From assembly GCA_001970855.1 (NCBI GenBank), contig LSSN01005473.1:1-17840 (forward strand): DNA of 17,840 nt, given 5' to 3'. The translations under genes and the position numbers were made by a program. The DNA comes from Smittium culicis (lineage: Eukaryota > Kickxellomycota > Harpellomycetes > Harpellales > Legeriomycetaceae). Positions 10,612-17,840 of this stretch are shown here, in pieces. The notes beneath the pieces are model-generated. The model was not told the DNA's origin and made no database searches. It saw nothing but the letters and a program-made list of their open reading frames with translations. Numbering within the stretch: position 1 is the first letter of the stretch; the number at the start of each line of letters is the position of its first letter.

Positions 10612-11472
10612 ATGATACGACTGGCAAATCATAGCGTGCATAGATTGGAACGACATCAGCAATTCCAAGTTTCTTCCGATCTCATCGATACGATAGTGCT
10701 ATTTCTCGAGCCACTATGTGGGTCCGACGATAAAGTGCCGCAGTACCTCCTGAAAGGCAAGAAAGACTCTACTGCCTTTGTTAATTCTAGAGATAAAACG
10801 TACAGTATAGGTGATTATCATCTAGACAGCAACGCCAGCAGCCGATTCAGTAGCGAAGAGGCGAGGTACAGCGAGAGTAGCAGGTACCTGGCGAGCAATG
10901 GCGCGAGCGCAGCGCCAAAACACGCGGCTGTGGGTAGCAGGAGCAACCAGAACACACAGTCAATAGCGACGAATAACTACCAGCACGCAATGGGCCGCGC
11001 CGACAAGCCGAATCGAAGCGGTACCGGCAGAGATGGGGGCGGCAGGACATCACCAACGGGCGGGTACATCCAGAGCCCCGAAATCAAGCCGTTCGTGATC
11101 TACCTGCTGCAAAAGAGCAGTATTAATCAGTACACGCTCGTGCACCTGCTGGTGTACATCTACCGCCTGCAGAAGCGCTTCCCCAAACACCTCGTGTGCG
11201 GCACCGCCGCCGCGCACAAGATCTTCGTTGCGGCGCTGCTGATATCGAGCAAGTTCTGCAACGACTGCTACCCGCTCTCCGCCAAGAACATCGCCGCCTG
11301 GGTCCTCGGCCTCTTCTCCCTCAAACAGATCGTCAGCATGGAAAAAGCTTTCCTCAAAGTCCTCTCATACCGCCTGTACATTAAACTATCCCAAACGAAA
11401 CGCATCTTCGACGACTATGGTGTCGATATAAACTCGATCTGCGTCAACGAGCCTATCTACAAATTCTTTTAG
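10612..11472 (+). CDS. Pcl/Pho80-family cyclin
   Basis: This is a cyclin expected to bind a Pho85/Cdk5-type kinase. The gene is a single exon coding 286 residues. An N-terminal helix (residues 17-35, QVSSDLIDTIVLFLEPLC) is followed by a Ser/Asn/Gly-rich, low-complexity segment (about 72-150). The cyclin box spans about 158-262: SSINQYTLVHLLVYIYRLQK, then HKIFVAALLISSKFCND, then FLKVLSYRLYI. The pattern of a His-Lys-Ile-Phe helix followed by SSK and an aromatic-Asn-Asp fits the Pcl1/Pcl2 branch better than mitotic cyclins. The low-complexity insert between the first helix and the box is longer than I recall for yeast Pcl1 or Pcl2. G+C climbs along the gene, from about 43% near the start to about 68% in the cyclin box. 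I find no intron. The exact Pcl subtype cannot be fixed. Confidence 0.85.
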   Translation: MIRLANHSVHRLERHQQFQVSSDLIDTIVLFLEPLCGSDDKVPQYLLKGKKDSTAFVNSRDKTYSIGDYHLDSNASSRFSSEEARYSESSRYLASNGASAAPKHAAVGSRSNQNTQSIATNNYQHAMGRADKPNRSGTGRDGGGRTSPTGGYIQSPEIKPFVIYLLQKSSINQYTLVHLLVYIYRLQKRFPKHLVCGTAAAHKIFVAALLISSKFCNDCYPLSAKNIAAWVLGLFSLKQIVSMEKAFLKVLSYRLYIKLSQTKRIFDDYGVDINSICVNEPIYKFF

Positions 11473-11659
11473 ATAATCATTTCATCCCTATTCCTCCTTT
11501 ATTTAGATAATCTTACCTCACCATCCCCCCCTTTTTTTTTTTTAAAAATCCCGATACCATATATTTTCATCTAAAAATTACTCGCAATACCAAATAGTCT
11601 CGCCCTGTTCAACTCAAAAAAAAAAAAAAAAATAGGGTTATTCTATTACGCAAACCTTA

Positions 11660-11681
11660 TTTCGCGGTGAAGTTCGCGAAA
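11660..11681. promoter_or_regulatory. Inverted pair of SCB-like boxes (CGCGAAA)
   Basis: TTTCGCG (11660-11666) and CGCGAAA (11675-11681) face each other across 8 bases. CRCGAAA is the Swi4 binding box of SBF in budding yeast. The pair sits about 190 bases past the cyclin stop, not upstream of it. Function is inferred only from the motif. Confidence 0.25.
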
Positions 11682-12296
11682 TTCAATCTGCGTCTATATG
11701 TACTGCCCTTACAAATACCATAAAAGACTTATTTTTGGTTGTATCTACATTGGTTTTGTCTATTTTTTTTCCTTTAAGTAAATTCATAAATTTTATATTT
11801 AATATTTGATAAAATGCTTCTCAAGTTCGCGTTATGTATTTTAATTACAAAAAATGTATGTATAGAGCGGTATTTATAATGTATAAATTCTTGGGACGAG
11901 TATTTATATTTTATTATATACGTTACTGAGTTGCCAATATAGTTGTATTTTTATACCATTTTAAAACCAATATTGCATTTAGATCTAATTTAAAAAAAAC
12001 AAGCTTTATGTATTAGCGTAGACAAGTAATTTTAATTCAAATACCAATTTACTACTACTAGTAATAAAAAAAATTCGATAATTTCCAACTCTTTTTAGTG
12101 TTCTTAAAATAATATATTAAATGTAATCAATAGTGATCTGAGTCATACTCATTGTGTTTCTGGCGACTCTTTTTTTTTTTTTTCCCGTGTTACTAAAAAG
12201 CTGAAGTAATCATGTATATTATGTACATACAAGACATATTCTCATAACGTCAGCTATCTTCAAAAAAAAATTTTTTTTTAAATTCGTAGTGCCTAC

Positions 12297-12302
12297 TTTA
12301 TT
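12297..12302 (-). terminator. Poly(A) signal of the MGN gene
   Basis: AATAAA on the minus strand begins 8 nt after the TAA stop at 12311-12313. It is an exact match and fits the proposed gene end. Confidence 0.45.
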
Positions 12303-12310
12303 CTTCTGGT

Positions 12311-12953
12311 TTACTTCCACTAAATATAATATTTTTATAATGGAAAAAAGGAGTTAAAAATTATGAATGCGTTAATATAAATAAATATATAGTGTTGGTA
12401 TATTGTGGTTGATATCAAAAAATATATATTCTTATTTACCCGTAGAGCATTAGGGTCGTTGTTGGCAGGTTCGTAGATGGGTTCTTTTTTAGATTCTTCG
12501 AGCTTTTTCAGCAGTTTGTTGTCGCTAGTTCCGTCGGTCTTGACGCCTCTGTACTTATCCTACTTTATTAAAAATAAAAAAAGCATTCGTTTAAAAAAAA
12601 AGCCTTTTTGGGACAAGTATCTAAAGGTAAGATGGGGGAGGGGGTGAGGGTGAAGATTGATAATTAAATAAGGGGGAAAAGGGGGGTGGGACCTGGTTTA
12701 GCCGATCTTGGGCAGCTTTCATTCTTTGTTCGCGTGCATCAGATGGTTCAGTTGGAGTTGACGTTTTCGAAGCCATTTCGCCAACTGGTCTGCCGCCATA
12801 GCTGACGGGGTTAGGGGCATTCCGACGGTCCATCTCGTACATTTCGGGCTGCTTGTTGATAACCCTGCCGGCAGAAGAGCTGCCTAAAGTCCTTCCATCG
12901 GCGCGATGGTTGTTGGTGCCTGTGTCCGATACGCCGCAACAAACATTTCCCAT
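12311..12953 (-). CDS. Small lipid-anchored MGN..CC protein, three exons
   Basis: The spliced product is 129 residues. Exons on the minus strand are 12953-12693 (87 codons), 12559-12440 (40 codons) and 12319-12311 (TGG AAG TAA), all joined in phase 0. The protein begins MGNVCCG: Gly2 is a likely N-myristoylation site, and Cys5 and Cys6 are likely palmitoylated, placing it on a membrane. A GRTLGS motif lies at 20-25. A charged helical stretch, SDAREQRMKAAQDRLNQ, is at 71-87 and runs on through the exon junction as DKYRGVKTDGTSDNK. The protein ends ...NALRWK. From memory, small ascomycete proteins of unknown function share MGN..C, a GR(T/R)LG motif and a DAR..AA..A.R helix, so I place it there tentatively. 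The middle is Pro/Ser/Thr-rich and probably disordered. The first donor (GTCCCA) is poor, so that junction needs RNA support. Confidence 0.7.
12320..12439 (-). other. Intron 2 of the MGN gene
   Basis: Donor CGG|GTAAAT and acceptor TATTTAG|TGG, 120 nt, with a TTAAC branch-like motif inside. It leaves a 9-nt terminal coding exon. If it is not removed, exon 2 reads into an A/T-rich tail of about 20-30 Ile/Tyr-rich residues. Confidence 0.65.
12560..12692 (-). other. Intron 1 of the MGN gene
   Basis: GTCCCA to AAGTAG, 133 nt. The transcript strand starts with a C-rich tract and the opposite strand is strongly G-rich. Reading frame and sense of the protein both improve when it is removed, but the donor is non-consensus. 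No GT with a better context lies near the end of exon 1. Confidence 0.6.
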
Positions 12954-13032
12954 TATTTAGTGCTATACATATAATCAATATGAAAAAGATAAATAAACTG
13001 TAGTTTTGGTAACTCTTTTTTATAATGAAATA

Positions 13033-14165
13033 TTATCTGTGGTGAGAAGGGTAAATTAAGGATCTTACTCTGATTTGACTGTAGTGTTTTTTAATATAAA
13101 AGGAGTAAATAGACTTGAAGTATAAAGTATCAAGAATTTCTGACAATCTTTTTTTCAGATTTCGTAGTTGTGGAGAGACATTATTTAGTCTGCTAAAATA
13201 TATGTTTAAAATTATTAGATTTATATTTTCGAGTTGTGCGCTTATGATACTCAAGCAGCCAATAGGTGAAGAGTCTAGACCTATGATTGTGTTCTGATTG
13301 ACCAAACAAATTATCGGTTAAATAAGCGTGATTTTTGTAAGTTTTGGAATAAGAGCTCAATTAGGGCACAAAAAGCCACTAATTCAATTTAGAATATACG
13401 CTATTTGAGAGGCTTTTCTTTTTATTTTGGCGATAACCTAAGAGTTGAAGAAACTTTAGCGCACGCAATAACGACTTATGGTATCTGATTTAAAAAAAAA
13501 AAAGTCAGTCTAGAATTGATATCCAGCATGATGGGAGTTGACGAGTATGGTATTGTGATAAGTAGCGATAGTACAAGTTGGCTATCGAGGGTAATTTGAA
13601 GGTTGGGAGAGTGCTGGCTTTTGGTGGTCGTATGTTTTCGTTTATTTATCACCGCGCTTGACCTTTTTCAACACACAGATATCTACAAATAGCAATTACG
13701 CTCAATGTTCTCGCATTTGGTAATATGAGCTCAACTAAAATGTAATTTTATATTCGATGGCATTTTTTATTGGATGCTTTTTGAGCTGCTCAGGAATAAA
13801 AATCACTTTCCATATCTCAACGATTATGCCTGATATTGACAAGTAACTAGCAAGACATAGCGTGTATCAGACAAAAAGGGTTAGTATATTTGAAAATGAG
13901 AGTCCTATGCTTTTTTTTTTTTTTGTGACTAAGGGTAATTATACTGGACGGGCATTGCGTTACACCTATGTAGTATTTCCTTGAAAGTAGCCTTGGTTTT
14001 AGAAGGCAAAAAGCAATAAGCAACCGTGGAGAGGGGCAGGGCGATATTCTGCGACAAGGCGGGGCCTAATATCGTTATCGATCTTATACACTTGTCTAAA
14101 TGCTGCTGGGATTTCTCGAGCCCAGCCAACCAAGGATCATAATTGCACTTATAATTTGACATCTC
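13033..14165 (-). pseudogene. Possible decayed gene or transposon remnant
   Basis: Two open stretches on the minus strand bracket this region. One (14162-13929, 77 residues) contains AYCFLPSKTKATFKEIL and ends just before a run of about 14 A on that strand. The other (about 13325-13033) is open for about 97 codons, lacks an ATG at its upstream end, and includes LRNLKKRLSEILDTLY. Between them a single minus frame reads as protein-like blocks such as PKASTLPTFKLPSIANLYYR, broken by about eight stops. The LPSKTK.T(F/Y) pattern recalls MULE transposases, where a similar segment precedes the second catalytic acid, but I see no DGTF or DFE motif. Stop density in the middle is close to chance, so the case rests on the two long flanking frames. 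Function is unknown. Confidence 0.25.
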
Positions 14166-14638
14166 GAAGTGATTTACCTAAAAACGCTAAACAATGAACA
14201 GATTTTTTTTCTCACAAAAATCAGCAATTAGCATATAAATGAGTGTAATTACCTGAACTATACAAACCCTGCTATTCCGCCTTAATGTTATTGGACCGAT
14301 TTTTTAGCACTAGCTCGCCAAGTTGGCCATATTTATTTTTGTAAGAAGTATACTCTTTTTTAGTGACTGAGCGTTTCTTTTTCTACTTTTACTTCTTTGA
14401 TATAAATTTATAAAAAAAAAAAATAAAAAAAATAAGCGGAAAATCGGGATTTTATGAGTTGAGATTGTCGAATGACCATTAAAAGGCTTAATTTTTCACC
14501 ACTCTAAAAAAACATTACAAGAGCAGCAAATAAATAAAACAGGTTTAGATGGATGATATAATTCAACAACTAAAAAAAAAAAAAAATTTAAAATGCGTCT
14601 CGTGTGATTTTTTTTTTCTCCTTATAATTTTGTTTGGC

Positions 14639-14646
14639 TATATAAA
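14639..14646 (+). promoter_or_regulatory. Candidate TATA box of the ceramidase gene
   Basis: TATATAAA lies about 205 bases upstream of the ATG at 14850 and is followed by a CT-rich run, a common layout for fungal start regions. In A/T-rich DNA such matches also arise by chance. Confidence 0.3.
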
Positions 14647-14849
14647 ATGCTATTTTCTTCTCTTCGATTTACAGCTGTTGTATACAATTCTTCATCCTAA
14701 ATAAAAGATAAATCTCTTCTCTACCAAAAAATAATCAATCAAAAATTCAAAGTTTGTGTTTTTTATTTATCGAAAACACTCCATTAATATACCAAGTCTT
14801 TACCTTTTTAACAAAAACAAAAAAAAAACAGCATTTTCGACGCATATTC

Positions 14850-16047
14850 ATGTATATCCATAGCAATAAAAATGGGTTTTGGGGCGAGGCGACCTCAACT
14901 ATAGACTGGTGCGAGGAAAACTATGCTACAAGCATATACATATCTGAGTTTTGGAACTCTATTACTAACATCTTATTTCGTAAGTTTGCTCTCTTCTTTT
15001 ATTTACTAGTGCAAATAATAATCACACTTTTCTTCTATTTAATCGAGTGGAAACCCCCCCCTCCTCCCCTTGTTTTTTTTCAGGAAATTTTTTGATATGA
15101 AATTTATGGCACTAGTTAATAGCATAATCAAGCAATTAAGTCTGAATTATTCTTCAATAATACAATCATTTTAACTTTTTAGTATATCTTGCATACCATG
15201 GAATCAGAAACTCTGTTAAGCTAGGTCTTGAGCTTCGCTACAGTCTGTCGTATATGGGGATGATTCTTGTAGGCCTGGGCTCGTAAGTTAGCTAATTAAT
15301 TAGTCATATAAATATATATATATTTGTGTGTGTACTACATATAAAATATTTGTGTTACAGGCAGTGTATACACTTCTTTTAGAATATTTTGAAGAAGAAA
15401 AAAAAAGACTTTTTTAAAATAGCTTTTTTCTTTATTTTTTTGGTTATAGATTCATGTTTCATACGACTCTAAAGTATAGCTGGCAACTGGCAGACGAGCT
15501 TCCGATGATATATTGCACTTGCGTTGTGGTGTACTGCTCGTACAATGCGTCGAATTTGGGCGGTCCGAACAAGTTGGTTGCGGTGCTGCTGGTCGCGTAT
15601 TCGGCCGTGGTGACAGTAACGTACATGTACTTGAACATACCGGCGTTCCACCAAGTCTCGTATGCTTTGCTCAACCTCGTGATATTCTACTACGCATACT
15701 TCGACCAGAAAGAGATCCTCGCGCGCAAGTCCAAGTTCGACTACGATTTCCAGACACTGCTCCTGAACACCTTCTTTGGCTTCACCATCTCGTTCTTTCT
15801 GTGGAACGTCGACAATATCTTCTGCACCAATCTGCGCGCCATCCGCAAAGTCGTCCCGCCCCTCTTCGCGCCCTTGTTCCAGCTCCATGGGTACTGGCAC
15901 TTGGGCACAGCGTTTGCGTGCTACAATGGTATCCTGCACCAGCAGCTGTTAAGGATCGCATTCCTCGGCCGTGACTGCGACATCAAAGTATCGTACTTCC
16001 ACCACATTGTGCCATACATCGAACTACGCAACCTCATCAAACGATAG
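14850..16047 (+). CDS. Alkaline ceramidase (ACER/YPC1 family), three exons
   Basis: This integral membrane hydrolase splits ceramide into a sphingoid base and a fatty acid, normally in the ER or Golgi. Exons 14850-14979, 15183-15282 and 15450-16047 give 275 residues, the usual size. The N-terminus has the family signature [15 protein letters not shown] (11-25), with D19, W20, E22, N24 and E33 as the expected Ca2+ ligands. The core [23 protein letters not shown] carries S77, H81 and D92. The C-terminal HGYWH supplies H223 and H227. H81, H223 and H227 should bind zinc. In human ACER3, by recall, the matching residues are S77, H81, D92, H217 and H221, so the first half aligns without a gap. Several hydrophobic spans fit a seven-helix protein. 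The gene looks intact. The yeast counterparts are YPC1 and YDC1. Confidence 0.95.
14980..15182 (+). other. Intron 1 of the ceramidase gene
   Basis: Donor C|GTAAGT and acceptor TTTTTAG|TA, 203 nt, with TTAAC at 15171-15175. A tempting upstream acceptor (TTTTTTTTCAG, ending at 15083) is a decoy: using it adds RNFLI and a stop. Splicing at 15182 gives [23 protein letters not shown], which fits the family. Confidence 0.92.
15283..15449 (+). other. Intron 2 of the ceramidase gene
   Basis: Donor TC|GTAAGT and acceptor TTATAG|A, 167 nt. The junction rebuilds catalytic Ser77 from TC + A, giving [15 protein letters not shown] second AG (TGTTACAG, about 15353-15360) lies upstream but is not needed. 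Confidence 0.93.
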
Positions 16048-17840
16048 ATATACCTCCTCTTGCCCTAATCCATCTACTTTTCTTTTTTTTAATATCGCCG
16101 CGTTATATATTTTTACCACAGTATTATATGTTCTCCCTCCCTCGCTTCCCCCCCCCCTTACTTCCTTAGCCGTTATTATATTACTAATTTAATAAAGATT
16201 TATTTCTTTTAAGCTTTCTAGGCTATTTTTAAATTTACTAGTTTTTTTTTTTTTCATAGTGATTAATGGTACAAACACTTTTTAGACACCTTTGAACAAT
16301 CACTACGTTTTTTAGTTCAATATGTTGGATATTTGATTTATTATAGACAAAGTGAAACCGTTATGGTCGTCTCCAAGGACTTCCAATATACTTAAAAAAT
16401 ATTTGGATATGAAAGGGTGAATGTAGCGAGGCACATATAAGCAATTCAAAGAGTATTATAGCCTAAACTGCCTTTGTTATACTCGGTGCAAAATTTTAAG
16501 AGGTTCAGTTATAAACTGACGGAAAGTGGCTTTTAGTATTAAGCGCGAAGGGAACGTGGTGTTGGATCTCGTGATCCTCTTTTTAATTTTTTATTTTTTT
16601 ACAACCTATTGGCCTAATATTTTGGGAAAAGTAAATTGGCCAATCAAGTTATCTTAATTATATAGATGAACTATAAAGACAATATATTGGCTATGAATAG
16701 TAGGCTGCCTAATAGAGCGCCGCCATTTAAATGCTCTACCCAATTGCTATTTATATTCTTTATAAAGAGTTTTGATTCGTACAAGAAACGTATTTGCTTT
16801 TACTGCGGATGATTCTGAACGAAGTGTGCGCTTTTTTCTTCAGATCAATTTTATTGGTACAGTCGCCCATATAAAGTTAATATTATCGGCGGAATTGAAA
16901 AGTCATTTTGATTTTTCTATTTTCACACTTGATTTATAAATATTTATTTACTAAAAAAAAGTATCTTAATACTTATAGGCCATTAATTCTCTATGCGGTT
17001 TTATACACTATTACATTTAACACTACGAAATGGTAATTTCATAAATAATCTCGCATATAGGCAACAAGGTATTCATCATGACACAATATTAAGATATATA
17101 AAGCTAATATAACATTTGTGATTTTGCACCATATTGTCGTTTTAAGGTCACATTAGCAGCTTAGCGTTCGCTGAAGGGTTGGTATAAGCACCAGAATCAA
17201 TCGACTTTCTGTAACATTTTGCTGTGTATTTATCTTATTAGTAAGTAAATAAGCCATACGTATACAAAAAAGCTGATTTGGTATTTTATGCCAACTGTAC
17301 ACAAAAAGCGGTCTGTTCTGAGGAAATTATAGTGATCATGTGACCCGCCTATATTTTATTGATGAGACTTGGTTGTCCTTAATATTGCTCACCTAATTAC
17401 TAGATGACCTCATTGGCACGCACTTTGTTTTTTTATTCTAGTATCTCTTAGGGGGATGTTATAAGTGTGCAACTATGTGGAGGTGTGCAATTTGATAATG
17501 TAGCGATTCTGCGCCCTTCCACTGACTCTGGAAAGCTTTTTGATCCATCAAATATGCATTAACTGCGCTCAATCAAAATAATTTAACTCTTCGATGCATA
17601 TAGTTATTAACTTGCTGTAGAATAGTAGAAAATTCCATATTTACTTCTAAAATGCTAACGAATCAATACATTCGAGTTTTTTTATAAGATTGCTCGACAG
17701 GAAAAGGGCTAACATGACTTCGAAGGGAATACAGTATAAAGCACTGAAGTATCTGGCTCAATGAAGGATTTACGCATTGATTGATTATTTGCTTGTGATT
17801 TTCAAATACCCAATATTTTTGATAATCTCGGGACTATAAC
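16048..17840. other. 3' flank of the ceramidase gene, no supported gene
   Basis: After the ceramidase 3' end there are 1.6 kb with moderate A/T bias and no intact gene on either strand. One short plus-strand frame at 17322-17396 includes LYFIDETWLS, which resembles the first catalytic-acid segment of IS630/Tc1-type transposases (see findings). A C10 run lies near 16148-16157. Other open stretches have about as many stops as chance predicts. Confidence 0.6.
16191..16196 (+). terminator. Poly(A) signal of the ceramidase gene
   Basis: AATAAA lies about 145 bases after the TAG stop at 16045-16047 and is followed by a T-rich run. Confidence 0.55.

Larger units (their letters stand above)
11473..12310. 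other. Convergent 3' intergenic region
   Basis: This holds the 3' ends of the cyclin gene (+) and of the MGN gene (-) and no gene of its own. It contains long A and T runs. A pair of inverted CGCGAAA-type boxes lies at 11660-11681. No AATAAA on the plus strand was found close to the cyclin stop. Confidence 0.7.
12954..14849. other. Region between the MGN gene and the ceramidase gene
   Basis: No intact gene is supported. The near side (12954-13030) is the short leader of the MGN gene. From 13033 to about 14165 the minus strand has interrupted open stretches (listed separately). From 14200 to 14849 the DNA is A/T-rich with poly-A tracts and includes a TATATAAA at 14639-14646, about 205 bases before the ceramidase start, which may be its TATA box. 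Confidence 0.55.

Noticed and set aside
14754..14849. Upstream extension of ceramidase exon 1
   Set aside because: It lacks an ATG at the start of the open frame and translates A/T runs; starting at 14850 gives the family-typical N-terminus.
15469..15939. 156-codon open frame antisense to the ceramidase last exon
   Set aside because: It is a shadow of a G+C-rich exon; the sense frame matches the alkaline ceramidase family throughout, and the antisense peptide is a charged string with no recognisable domain.
15513..15974. 153-codon plus-strand frame overlapping the ceramidase last exon
   Set aside because: It is an alternative frame of the same exon, rich in Arg, Leu and Pro, with no family resemblance.
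6742..16860. Shared 14-mer AATTTTATTGGTAC near 6742 and 16850, considered as a retrotransposon end
   Set aside because: The match does not extend beyond 14 bases, and several such matches are expected by chance in A+T-rich DNA of this length.
1..17840. tRNA genes, CRISPR arrays or bacterial operons
   Set aside because: No tRNA-like B-box with a matching acceptor stem, no regularly spaced repeats, and all genes have eukaryotic introns.

Overview
The window is nuclear DNA from a eukaryote, most likely a fungus. Genes are split by GT...AG introns of about 110-205 bases, intergenic DNA is very A+T-rich, and 3' ends carry AATAAA. The protein set fits a fungus: deoxyhypusine hydroxylase, a Pcl/Pho80-type cyclin, a small MGN..CC lipid-anchored protein of a kind I recall from ascomycetes, and an alkaline ceramidase. 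The exact lineage is not resolved. Four of the six introns have a (C/T)TAAC branch-like motif before the acceptor.

Layout. Bases 1-4668 are a gene desert of very low G+C (about 12-20% where counted). It holds one clear structure, a 100-bp element with TTAA at both ends and 18-bp perfect inverted repeats (2323-2422), plus a lone run of 12 G (3897-3908). The DOHH gene (4669-5758, +, two exons) follows. A 3-kb gene-free stretch leads to a small unrecognised two-exon gene (8762-9156, +). A 1.45-kb leader region precedes a single-exon Pcl-type cyclin (10612-11472, +). That gene converges on a three-exon gene for a predicted myristoylated/palmitoylated protein (12953-12311, -), whose last exon is only 9 nt. 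Bases 12954-14849 hold long but interrupted open stretches on the minus strand that may be a decayed gene. The alkaline ceramidase gene (14850-16047, +, three exons) is complete, and its predicted active-site residues have almost the same numbering as human ACER3. The last 1.8 kb has no supported gene, only a weak transposase-like motif.

The genes do not form a pathway. They act in eIF5A hypusination, sphingolipid turnover, cyclin/CDK control and a membrane-anchored small protein. The main unusual points are the TTAA mini-element, the steep G+C rise inside the cyclin gene and the ceramidase last exon (about 68% in one 60-base sample), the 9-nt terminal exon with a weak upstream donor, and the possible decayed gene. 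I found no convincing new multi-gene system.
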